This document shows, in pieces, positions 8,262 to 15,882 of a stretch of DNA of 16,705 bases; position 1 is the first letter of the stretch; each line of letters opens with the position of its first letter. The translations under genes and the position numbers were made by a program. Origin of the DNA: Bacteroidales bacterium (GTDB lineage: Bacteria; Bacteroidota; Bacteroidia; Bacteroidales; UBA932); assembly GCA_024689525.1 (NCBI GenBank), contig JAILDI010000229.1, forward strand, positions 1 through 16,705, in the 5' to 3' direction. A model generated the notes under the pieces. That model had not been told where the DNA came from, ran no database searches, and was given only the letters and a program-made list of their open reading frames with translations.

Positions 8262-8690
8262 ATGAAAAAGTTTGTTTATGTTCTGATGGCTGCAGCAGCC
8301 ATTCTGGCAGTTTCCTGCAAAAAGGACAAAGATCCCGAAAATGGTGGTGAGGAAACTCCTCAGCGTGAGGTTAACGAAGCAATGGCAGGTGCAACCTCTT
8401 GGGGTATCATCGGTACCGCTACCGCTGGTGGCTGGGATGCCGACACCGACCTCACCAAGGTTTCCGACGACCCCGAGAAGTGGGAGATCAAGGGTCTTGG
8501 CCTTTCCGACGGTAAGTTCAAATTCCGTGGCAACGACACCTGGGGTGACTATGACCTGGGCGGCGGCGCATTAGAACTTGGCAAGGAAATCGATGTAACC
8601 AAGGGCGGTGGCGATATGGACATCACTGCCGGTACCTACGACATCACTCTCTATCCTACCCTTATGTACTTTGTTATTGAGGCTAAGTAA
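8262..8690 (+). CDS. Single-domain SusE/F-type starch-binding mini-lipoprotein
   Basis: A 142-residue lipoprotein. The signal peptide ends in LAVSC (Cys19), followed by a charged KKDKDPENGGEE linker of the kind linked to surface export in Bacteroidota. Residues 38-142 form one SusE/F-type domain, closely matching the last domain of the SusE in this window (WGIIGTA, KFKFRGNDTW, YDLGGG, KGGGDMDITAGTY). It probably binds starch at the cell surface as a free module. It has its own upstream region and a strong terminator, so it may be made at a level different from susE. It is far shorter than SusE or SusF (about 390-490 residues) but shows no sign of being a broken gene: signal, linker and domain are complete. 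Binding is inferred from homology. Confidence 0.85.
   Translation: MKKFVYVLMAAAAILAVSCKKDKDPENGGEETPQREVNEAMAGATSWGIIGTATAGGWDADTDLTKVSDDPEKWEIKGLGLSDGKFKFRGNDTWGDYDLGGGALELGKEIDVTKGGGDMDITAGTYDITLYPTLMYFVIEAK
8373..8687 (+). repeat. Domain-coding repeat, copy 2 (mini-lipoprotein domain)
   Basis: Encodes residues 38-142 of the mini-lipoprotein, starting NEAMAGATSWGIIGTATAGG. It is the counterpart of 6993-7304 in susE. The two copies lie in the same orientation on either side of the toxin-antitoxin pair. Confidence 0.85.
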
Positions 8691-8710
8691 GTCTTAATCT
8701 CAAGCAACTG

Positions 8711-8752
8711 ACAATTGAAGGCTGCCTGAAAAGGGCGGCCTTCATTGTTTTT
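8711..8752 (+). terminator. Strong intrinsic terminator after the mini-lipoprotein gene
   Basis: The stem pairs ACAATTGAAGGCTGCC with GGCGGCCTTCATTGT: about 15 base pairs with one bulged T and one G-U pair. A short loop near 8727-8733 closes it, and a run of five T (8748-8752) follows. It begins 20 bases after the stop codon. Confidence 0.88.
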
Positions 8753-8770
8753 GCTCCGTCCGTCGGCTTA

Positions 8771-8793
8771 ATCGGCAAAACTGTTGTTTTTGC
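8771..8793 (+). promoter_or_regulatory. Shared motif copy 2 and dyad before the amylase operon, candidate operator
   Basis: ATCGGCAAAA (8771-8780) repeats the motif at 8150-8159. Here it forms part of a dyad: GCAAAAC (8775-8781), loop TGTT, then GTTTTTGC (8786-8793), which pairs apart from one extra T. It covers the presumed -33 region of the amylase promoter, a position suited to control. Confidence 0.35.
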
Positions 8794-8814
8794 GCTCAAT
8801 TATTAGTATAATTG
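8783..8814 (+). promoter_or_regulatory. Probable promoter of the amylase operon
   Basis: GTTG (8783-8786), exactly 20 bases, then TATAATTG (8807-8814). The -7 box differs from TAnnTTTG at one base and the -33 box from TTTG at one base. It also overlaps a perfect 8-base dyad, TCAATTAT-tagt-ATAATTGA (8796-8815). It lies after the terminator at 8711-8752 and 24 bases before the first amylase, so the two amylases probably form their own transcription unit. Confidence 0.55.
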
Positions 8815-8838
8815 AAGTCCTAAAACTAATAAAGTAGT

Positions 8839-11800
8839 ATGAAACGATACGTTCTCATTGCACTTGCAGTCTGCTCCGCATTGCTTTTTTCCTGCAAAAA
8901 GGAAAAGGACGACGACAAAGTGACATTTGAAGCGACTCCCACGGCCCTCGCCTTCGAGGGTGCGGGAGAATCCCTTACCTTTACCCTCAAGACCAATTCC
9001 GAAGCCTGGACCATAACCCCGTCGGATTCCTGGATAAGCGTGGATCCGTCCCAGGGAGAAAGCGGCCAGGGCGTCATAACTGTAACCGCACAGGCCAACA
9101 CAACATCGGCCAAACGTTTTGCCACTATAACCGTGGCCGACAACAGGGCCCTGGCAAGCATCAACCTTGCCGTGGCGCAGGGCGCAAAGGGAGAGGGCCG
9201 TCCGGACGATCCCACAGAGCCGGAAGCCCCGGACAACAGCTCCGTGTACGTGCCCAAGTCGGATTTTGTGGTCGACAGTGACTGGGGCGTCACCGGCAGC
9301 ATCGAGGGCCTGAACTGGGGCCAGACGGAAGGCACGGCGGACCACCCCATGTACGAGGAGTCCACCTACGGCTGGATCGCCGCGTTCGACGTAACCGTAG
9401 CGGCAGGGGAGGAATTCAAATTCCGCAAGGACCAGGACTGGGCAACCAACCTTGGCGCCGGAAAGGGCATGCCGGAACTGGACACCAGATACAAGGTGGC
9501 CGATGACGGCGGCAACTTCAAGCTGCCCGCCGGCAAGTACGACCTTTACCTTCATCCCACCTTCATGATCATGTACGTGCTGGAAGCCGGCGCGGACTTC
9601 AATCACGGAGATGCCGTGGCCGCCAGCGAAGTGGGAGAGAACGTCCGTATCTATATCCTCAACAACTCCAAGTGGACCAAGCCCTACCTTTATGTATATG
9701 CGGCGGGCGGCGCCATGCAGCCCAACGGCTCCTGGCCCGGAACTTATGCGGCCGGAACCAGGAAGTTCGGCAACTACACCTGGACATATTGGGAGGCGTC
9801 CGGATTCAGCGGCGTGGGCGGCATCAACCTCGTCCTGAACAATGCCGGTGAAAGCCAGTATCCCGCTCCCGACGAGACCGACCCCCTGTGGAGCGACCTT
9901 ACCATCCTGAACACCATGTACTTCGTGTGGGACGGCACCAAGGTCACCCAGGTGGACGATCCGTCCAATCCCGGCGTAACCGCCACGGGTACGGAGCCGG
10001 ACAAGATGGAATTCGGCTCCAGCAGCTGGACCATAATCGGCACCCTGGGCGGAACCAAGTGGGACTACGACTTCCCCATGGACACGGAAGGCTACTGGGA
10101 AGTGGCCCGCGAAGTGTCCATCGCGGCAGGCGAGCAGTTCAAGTTCCGCCAGAACCGCAAGTGGGACATCAACCTGGGCTATGGCGAGTATTCCGACACG
10201 GAAGGCAACCTGGCCTCCCTGAACACCAGGCTCAGCCTTTCCAACGGCGCCGGAAACATCAAATTATCGACCTCCGGAACATATGACATCTACCTGTCGG
10301 TCGAGAATAAGATTGCATACATCCTCACTGCGGGTAGCGCATGGACCCACGAATCGGAGGGCAAGCCGGACTTCAGCACCGGCGGCAGCTACGATCCCAA
10401 TCTGGCTCCTTCCAAGAAGATGTCCGGCCTCACCTATCAAGTGAACGTATTCAGCTTCAAGGACAGCAACGGCGATGGCTACGGCGACTTCCAGGGCATC
10501 ATTTCCGAACTGGACTACTTCGACAAGCTCGGAGTCACCGCCCTGTGGCTGAGCCCTATCCAGCCCGCACAGAGCTATCACGGCTACGATGTCACGGACT
10601 ATGAGGCCGTGAACAAGCGCTTCGGCACTGAGGAAGACTTCCAGGAACTCATCACCAAGGCCCATCAGCACAACATCCGCATCTACATGGACTATGTGAT
10701 GAACCACTCCGGCGACCAGAACGTCTGGTTCAAGGACGTGAAGGACAACGGCACCAAGAGCCCGTACTGGAACTACTATTCCCTGTCCAAGGATCCTGCG
10801 GCCGATGTGGCTGCGGGCAAGATTGCCCAGGTGCCTTCGAACTACGGCTACAACCAGTACAAGTGGTTCCCGGTGCTCATCGGCGGAACAGGCCAGAAGA
10901 GATATAAGATCGACCTTGACTGGTCTAACGCCTCGGCTCCCGCCATCACGGTGACGGAAACGGACGCTGCGGTCACAACCACCGGCACATACAATAATCC
11001 GGAGCGTTACCTCTATTGGGGCGGCGGCACCTATACCCAGTTTGTGGACAACGGCACCAACAAATACACCCTGGTGCTGGACTACAAGAGCGACTGGGGC
11101 TGCCTTGTGCGCACTACCAGGCAGGACGTCTGGACCGGCAAGACCAAGTGGGGCTTCAACAAGACCGGCGACCAGCTGAAATTGGGCGTGGCCCATACGC
11201 TATATTCGGACGATAATCCGGACGCCGTGCAGTCCATCGTGATGCCCGGCGGAGAACTCTACTACTATTACACCGAGTTCGGCACCGGAATGTTCGTGGA
11301 CTTCAACTACGGCCCGGCATCGACCTGCCAGAATTCAGACGCCTTCAAGGCCATAATGCACGGCGTTGAGAAATGGCTCAAGATGGGTGTCGATGGCTTC
11401 CGCCTGGATGCCGTGAAGCACATCTACGCCAACGAAACCGGTCCGGAGAACAAGACCTTCTGGAATGCCTTCTACCAGGCTGCGAACAAGATCTACAAGG
11501 AGAACAAGAGCGCCCGTGCTGGCCTCACCGGCATTGTGGACGAGAATATCTTCATGGTGGGTGAAGTGCTCTCCGGCGACGGAGACTGCACGCCGTTCTA
11601 CAGCGGCCTTCCCGCCCTGTTCGAGTTCCAGTTCTGGTGGGATGTGCGCGAATGCCTGAACGGGGAGAACATCTACGGCGCCGGATACGGCCAGACGTTC
11701 CCCGGTTCGCTGCCTTACCGCTGGAACAACCACAGGGGAGTACGCGCCGATGCAATATCGACCCCCAAACTGGCCAACCACGACGAAGACCGCACCGCCT

Positions 11801-12387
11801 CCACCCTTGGCAACTACAAACCCAAGATCCGTCTGGCGGCAGCTGTACTGCTCACCGCAGCGGGCCGTCCGTACATCTACCAGGGTGAGGAACTGGGCTA
11901 CTGGGGCACCAAGGCCGGCGGCGACGAATATGTGCGCACGCCTATCCTCTGGACGGCGTCCAAGAGCTCGGCGGCAGCCAAGGGCGTGTCCAACAAGGTC
12001 GACTGGGATATGCTCAAGCCTTCGATTTCCGTGGAAAGCCAGGCGGCCGATGAAACCTCGCTGCTGTCGCTGTACCGCCACTTCGGCTATGCCCGCAGCG
12101 TGAATGCGGCCCTGGCCGACGGCTGGCCGGAGGCCGACAGCGCCGACAATTGCGGCGGCAAGCTGGCCGGCTGGTACCTGCACGCCAACGACGGCTCGGG
12201 CAAGGTCGTCCTCGTCCTGCACAACTTCTCCGGCGGCACCATCGAGTCCAAGCGCTGGCCCACGGAGAACGCCACCACATCCACGATCCTCGTAACCAAC
12301 GGCAGCGTAACGGTGAGCGGCGACGTTGCAAGCGGCACAACCGTAACCCTGCCTGCATACAGTTCGGTAGTATTTGCTTTGAATTAA
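8839..12387 (+). CDS. SusG-like GH13 alpha-amylase lipoprotein with BACON and starch-binding domains
   Basis: An 1182-residue surface endo-alpha-1,4-glucanase acting on starch. Lipoprotein signal (LLFSC, Cys19) and acidic KKEKDDD follow-on. Domains: BACON (28-116); acidic/proline linker; SusE/F-type domain (135-256; EFKFRKDQDWATNLGAG); CBM26-like domain (268-374; NGSWPGTYAAG, INLVLNNAG); second SusE/F-type domain (390-512; QFKFRQNRKWDINLGYG); GH13 catalytic domain (528 to end). Catalytic features: calcium loop DSNGDGYGDFQG; region I DYVMNH (Asp618); region II GFRLDAVKH (nucleophile Asp857); region III MVGEVLSG (acid/base Glu909); region IV ANHDED (Asp982). An insert at about 687-803 (KSDWGCLV, KTKWGFNKTGDQ) resembles the CBM58 lodged in SusG of B. 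thetaiotaomicron. SusG itself is about 690 residues; this enzyme carries an extra N-terminal binding array. The second amylase follows after 12 bases. Confidence 0.93.
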   Translation: MKRYVLIALAVCSALLFSCKKEKDDDKVTFEATPTALAFEGAGESLTFTLKTNSEAWTITPSDSWISVDPSQGESGQGVITVTAQANTTSAKRFATITVADNRALASINLAVAQGAKGEGRPDDPTEPEAPDNSSVYVPKSDFVVDSDWGVTGSIEGLNWGQTEGTADHPMYEESTYGWIAAFDVTVAAGEEFKFRKDQDWATNLGAGKGMPELDTRYKVADDGGNFKLPAGKYDLYLHPTFMIMYVLEAGADFNHGDAVAASEVGENVRIYILNNSKWTKPYLYVYAAGGAMQPNGSWPGTYAAGTRKFGNYTWTYWEASGFSGVGGINLVLNNAGESQYPAPDETDPLWSDLTILNTMYFVWDGTKVTQVDDPSNPGVTATGTEPDKMEFGSSSWTIIGTLGGTKWDYDFPMDTEGYWEVAREVSIAAGEQFKFRQNRKWDINLGYGEYSDTEGNLASLNTRLSLSNGAGNIKLSTSGTYDIYLSVENKIAYILTAGSAWTHESEGKPDFSTGGSYDPNLAPSKKMSGLTYQVNVFSFKDSNGDGYGDFQGIISELDYFDKLGVTALWLSPIQPAQSYHGYDVTDYEAVNKRFGTEEDFQELITKAHQHNIRIYMDYVMNHSGDQNVWFKDVKDNGTKSPYWNYYSLSKDPAADVAAGKIAQVPSNYGYNQYKWFPVLIGGTGQKRYKIDLDWSNASAPAITVTETDAAVTTTGTYNNPERYLYWGGGTYTQFVDNGTNKYTLVLDYKSDWGCLVRTTRQDVWTGKTKWGFNKTGDQLKLGVAHTLYSDDNPDAVQSIVMPGGELYYYYTEFGTGMFVDFNYGPASTCQNSDAFKAIMHGVEKWLKMGVDGFRLDAVKHIYANETGPENKTFWNAFYQAANKIYKENKSARAGLTGIVDENIFMVGEVLSGDGDCTPFYSGLPALFEFQFWWDVRECLNGENIYGAGYGQTFPGSLPYRWNNHRGVRADAISTPKLANHDEDRTASTLGNYKPKIRLAAAVLLTAAGRPYIYQGEELGYWGTKAGGDEYVRTPILWTASKSSAAAKGVSNKVDWDMLKPSISVESQAADETSLLSLYRHFGYARSVNAALADGWPEADSADNCGGKLAGWYLHANDGSGKVVLVLHNFSGGTIESKRWPTENATTSTILVTNGSVTVSGDVASGTTVTLPAYSSVVFALN

Positions 12388-12399
12388 ACCTTACAGAAT

Positions 12400-14778
12400 A
12401 TGAAACGGACATTTTATGTGCTTCTGATTGCACTCGCAGCCCTCACATCCTGCAAGAAAGACCCCGCGGAAGCGGGCGGATTCACAAAGTCCAGCACCTG
12501 GTCGCTGGTTGGCAAGATCAACGGCTCATCCTGGGACAAGGATTTCGAAATGAAGTCCAGCGGAGACTGGCACGCCATCTTCGACGTCACCGTCAACGCC
12601 TCCGACGAGTTCAAGTTCCGCAACAACAAGGACTGGGCGGAAAACCTCGGAACCGGTGCGGCGGACACCAAGACTACCGTAACCGCCGGTGCCAAGATTA
12701 TCCTCACATCCCGCGGCGGCAACATCAAGATTGCCGCTGGCGTGTACGACATGTACATCGCCCCTACCAACCAGATTGCCTACATCCTCAAGGCGGGCAG
12801 CAAGTTCACCCATGCCGATGAGGGCAAACCGGTGGTCGGAGGCGACCTTCAGGGCGACTACAATGCCAGCCTGGCGCCATCGTCAAAGAAAGCAAACATC
12901 GCCTATCAGCTGAACGTCTATTCGTTTGCCGACAGTGACGGAGACGGCTGGGGCGACTTCCAGGGCATCATCGACCATCTGGACTATCTGGATGCCATCG
13001 GCGCCACTTCGCTGTGGCTGTCGCCCGTACAGGAGTCCCAGAGCTACCACGCCTACGATATCAAGAACTACTACTCCATCAATCCCAGGTACGGCGGCAA
13101 GAACGCCACCGCGGCCCAGGCGGAGGCAAAGCTCCAGGAGCTCATCAACAAGGCCAGGGAGAAGAATATCGTCATCTATCTGGACTATGTGCTCAACCAC
13201 TCCGGCGACCAGTGCGAATGGTTCAAGCAGGCCAAGGCCGGAGATGAGACTTACAGGCAGTATTATGTGTTCTCGGACGACTATACTGCCGATGTGGCGG
13301 CGGGGAAGGTCGATAATTTCGCAGGCCAGAAGGATCCGCATATGGGCGGATGGCATTCCGTGGCTATCGGCAATGCCGGATACACCGGACTCCTGCACTT
13401 CGAGCTGGATGTTACCAGCGCATCGGCCCCCAAGCTTACGGTTACCCAGACCACGGCATCGGCCCAGAGCGACAATACCGACACTTCGGTGAGCTGGTTC
13501 ATCTTCGACAACAATGCCCACCGCATGTACAAGAAGAGCGACAATGTGTACGAGATAACCCTCAATGTCAAGAACGACTGGGGCGTGCTGGTGAAAGACC
13601 ACGCTTCCGAGTGGGGCAACCACAAGTGGGGCGCCAAGGCCGGAGACCAGGCCATTGCCTTCGGAACTCCCAAGACCCTGGTGAAGGGCGATGCGGCCAA
13701 CGACATCATCTTCACCACCAAGGTGAGCTACTACTTCGGCAGCTTCGACGGCTCCATGCCGGACCTCAACTATGGCCCGTACACGGCCTGCGCTACTTCC
13801 CCTGCCTTCATCGACCTTGCGGCATCTGCCGACAAGTGGATCAAGATGGGCATCGGAGGCCTGCGCCTGGATGCAGTGATGTGGATTTACCAGTGCCACA
13901 CGGATGCCAACGTGGCCTTCCTGTCGGCCTGGTACGACCACTGCAACGCCACCTACAAGGCCAACGGTGGCCAGGGCGACTTCTATATGGTGGGCGAGGC
14001 CTACGACCGGAACGCCTCCGTGGTTGGACCCTACTACAAGGGCCTGCCTTCCTGCTTCGACTTCGCCTACTACGGCACCCTCAAGGACAGAATCAACAAC
14101 GGCAAGGGTATTGACTTCGCGAATTCCGTACAGGGAATCATCTCCAACTACCAGAATGGTTACAACGCCCGCAAGTACAACCATTCTTCCGGTATGATCG
14201 ATGCCATCAAGCTCTCCAACCACGACGAAAATCGCGTGGCCTCCGAGCTTGGCAACCACGACCAGAAGAAGCGTCTGGCTGCGGCCGTGCTGCTCACATC
14301 GCCCGGCAAGCCCTTCATCTACCAGGGTGAGGAATTGGGCTACTGGGGCGTGAAGAACAGCGGCGACGAGAATGTCCGCCAGCCCATCTATTGGGAGAAA
14401 GGCAAGTCCGTGCCGTCATCGTGGTGCAGTTTCGACAAGAGCATCCTGGCCGATGGAATGTCGGTGAGCGAGCAGGCGGCCGACAACCGCTCCCTGCTGC
14501 AGCTGTACAGGCATTTTGCCTATGCACGCAACACCAATGCGGCCCTCGCATCCGGTACGATGGAGCCCACTCCCAGCGGCAACAACGCAGTGGCCGCATG
14601 GTACATGACGGCTTCCTCGCAGAAGGTGCTCGTCCTGCACAACTTCTCCGGTGCGGACGTGTCCGTCTCCCGCGGTTCGGACAAACTGTCCAAGATCGTG
14701 GTGGCAAACGGCAAGGTATCCGTGAGCGGCTCCACCGTCACGCTGCCCGCCTTCTCATCCGTTGTGTTTGAGCAGTAG
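12400..14778 (+). CDS. Second SusG-like GH13 alpha-amylase lipoprotein with altered region II
   Basis: A 792-residue paralogue of the preceding amylase, probably co-transcribed. Lipoprotein signal ends LTSC (Cys18), then KKDPAEAGG. One SusE/F-type binding domain (about 32-142; STWSLVGKINGSSWDKDF, EFKFRNNKDWAENLGTG) precedes the GH13 domain (166 to end). Calcium loop DSDGDGWGDFQG; region I DYVLNH (Asp262); region II GLRLDAVMW (nucleophile Asp491); region III MVGEAYDR (Glu533); region IV SNHDEN (Asp609). The triad is intact. A CBM58-like insert lies at about 332-440 (KNDWGVLV, HKWGAKAGDQ). Two differences from the first amylase: the usual Lys-His after the nucleophile is Met494-Trp495, and the normally conserved HGYD..DY is HAYD..NY. 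Expected to cut alpha-1,4 glucans, but product pattern or transfer activity may differ. It lacks the BACON and CBM26-like domains. Confidence 0.92.
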   Translation: MKRTFYVLLIALAALTSCKKDPAEAGGFTKSSTWSLVGKINGSSWDKDFEMKSSGDWHAIFDVTVNASDEFKFRNNKDWAENLGTGAADTKTTVTAGAKIILTSRGGNIKIAAGVYDMYIAPTNQIAYILKAGSKFTHADEGKPVVGGDLQGDYNASLAPSSKKANIAYQLNVYSFADSDGDGWGDFQGIIDHLDYLDAIGATSLWLSPVQESQSYHAYDIKNYYSINPRYGGKNATAAQAEAKLQELINKAREKNIVIYLDYVLNHSGDQCEWFKQAKAGDETYRQYYVFSDDYTADVAAGKVDNFAGQKDPHMGGWHSVAIGNAGYTGLLHFELDVTSASAPKLTVTQTTASAQSDNTDTSVSWFIFDNNAHRMYKKSDNVYEITLNVKNDWGVLVKDHASEWGNHKWGAKAGDQAIAFGTPKTLVKGDAANDIIFTTKVSYYFGSFDGSMPDLNYGPYTACATSPAFIDLAASADKWIKMGIGGLRLDAVMWIYQCHTDANVAFLSAWYDHCNATYKANGGQGDFYMVGEAYDRNASVVGPYYKGLPSCFDFAYYGTLKDRINNGKGIDFANSVQGIISNYQNGYNARKYNHSSGMIDAIKLSNHDENRVASELGNHDQKKRLAAAVLLTSPGKPFIYQGEELGYWGVKNSGDENVRQPIYWEKGKSVPSSWCSFDKSILADGMSVSEQAADNRSLLQLYRHFAYARNTNAALASGTMEPTPSGNNAVAAWYMTASSQKVLVLHNFSGADVSVSRGSDKLSKIVVANGKVSVSGSTVTLPAFSSVVFEQ

Positions 14779-14789
14779 GAGCCGGTCCT

Positions 14790-15425
14790 TTATATCAGGA
14801 TATCTTCCAGTTCCAGTTTCGGAACGAAATGAACGCCGTCTTTGCGATAATACGCCAGGGCGGCGTCTTTGTGTACCCTGGTGATGTAGATGTTTTCCGC
14901 CGGTTTGCCGATGGCGATAACGGCCAGCGGCTTCAGTGGAAGCGCGAGGCCCTGCGCGATCTCATCGACCTTGAAATTGAGGATGAAGATGCCCCCGAGG
15001 CCCATTGACGTGGCTTTGAGGAGGATATTCTGCGCGGCAAGGCCAAGGTCCATGTCCACGATGCGGCTCTCCTCCACGGTGGAACATATGACGATGAACG
15101 CGCGCGGCTCGGTGCCGGGGAAGGGGAGGTGGAGTTCCGGGAGTGCCCCGCCCAGTTTGATGTGGGGGAGTATCTTATCGGCCTCCTCCGAGGTTACAAG
15201 GCGGTAGCGGAGCTCCTGACGGTTCATCCCGCAGGGGGCGAGCTGCGCTGCCGCCACCATCGACCTAAGTTCTTCTTTGGTTACGATGCGCTGGGGGTCA
15301 TACCCGCGATAACTGCGTGTACGCTTGATAAGCGAATCCAGCGACGGATTGTTCACTATGCGCTTCCTGGCGGGGCCCCTCTCGTTGAGCTCCTGCTCCC
15401 TGCGCTCCAGATAATTATCGGCCAT
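14790..15425 (-). CDS. Nitroreductase-family FMN oxidoreductase
   Basis: A 211-residue flavin enzyme that would use NAD(P)H to reduce nitro or quinone-like compounds; the true substrate is unknown. Family signs: the early RTRSYRGYDP (the R-R/S-x-R-x-F/Y type FMN-phosphate contact), AAAQLAPCGMNRQELRY (residues about 58-74), and the later DMDLGLAAQNILLKATSMGLGGIFI helix and core, typical of the fold. Length is normal. It is the second gene of a minus-strand pair: its ATG (15425-15423) overlaps the stop of the plug-domain gene by 11 bases. It converges on the second amylase with 11 bases between the stops and no clear terminator. No link to starch use is apparent. Confidence 0.87.
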   Translation of the reverse strand: MADNYLERREQELNERGPARKRIVNNPSLDSLIKRTRSYRGYDPQRIVTKEELRSMVAAAQLAPCGMNRQELRYRLVTSEEADKILPHIKLGGALPELHLPFPGTEPRAFIVICSTVEESRIVDMDLGLAAQNILLKATSMGLGGIFILNFKVDEIAQGLALPLKPLAVIAIGKPAENIYITRVHKDAALAYYRKDGVHFVPKLELEDILI

Positions 15426-15876
15426 CTTTGGTTGTGATTACGATTACTCCATTGGCTCCGCGCACACCGTAGATGGCGCAGGCTGATGCGTCCTTCAGGA
15501 CCGTGATTGACTTCACATCGATGGGGCTGAGCCATTTGACATTGTCCACAACCACATTGTCCACCACGAATATCGGCTCGTTGGAAAGGTTTATGGAACT
15601 TATCCCGCGGATGAGGATTTTGTCTCCGGTCACCACCACGCCTGGCACTTTGCCTTTGATATAATCGTAGATGTTAGTGTACTGGGAAATAGTCTTGTCG
15701 ATGGGCACGTCAGATATGGACGATGTCTTCTCACTTTCCGTTATCGTCCCATACCCGGTGTCATACGTCCTGGCCCCCTGCGATACCCCTCCCACCACCG
15801 TCCCGCACCCGCTCACGCCGATGCCTACGCCGACCATCGCGCCCGCCAAAACCAATATGATGCGTCCCTTCCCCAT
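15415..15876 (-). CDS. Orphan TonB-receptor plug-domain lipoprotein
   Basis: A 153-residue protein. A hydrophobic N-terminus rich in Gly and Val ends GVSGC, a lipobox-like site (Cys24 from this start). From about residue 55 on it matches the plug of SusC-type receptors: YDYIKGKVPGVVV, KILIRGISSINLSNEPIFVV, then VLKDASACAIYGVRGANGVI and ITTKDG. It stops exactly where the plug ends; no barrel follows. The ATG at 15876 is chosen over a TTG at 15885 because the TTG lies inside the -7 promoter box. Small plug-only lipoproteins occur in Bacteroidota, but I know of no established role; one could imagine binding to a barrel or to TonB. It is expressed with the nitroreductase. Confidence 0.8.
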   Translation of the reverse strand: MGKGRIILVLAGAMVGVGIGVSGCGTVVGGVSQGARTYDTGYGTITESEKTSSISDVPIDKTISQYTNIYDYIKGKVPGVVVTGDKILIRGISSINLSNEPIFVVDNVVVDNVKWLSPIDVKSITVLKDASACAIYGVRGANGVIVITTKDGR

Positions 15877-15882
15877 ACCCCA

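Noticed and set aside
8838..12387. The first amylase as an accidental fusion of two genes.
   Set aside because: The frame is unbroken, linkers join clean domain borders, codon use is even throughout, and the second amylase has a shorter version of the same design.
12883..14259. A 458-residue open frame on the minus strand opposite the second amylase, and similar long ones at 11335-12222 and 10264-11196.
   Set aside because: They are antisense to well-supported GH13 catalytic domains in GC-rich DNA, where stop codons are rare on the other strand. Their products are low-complexity Val/Gly/Ala/His mixtures with no signal or motif.
14779..14789. Possible terminator between the converging second amylase and nitroreductase genes.
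   Set aside because: GGAGCCGGTCC looks palindromic but its centre does not pair, and there is no T-tract.
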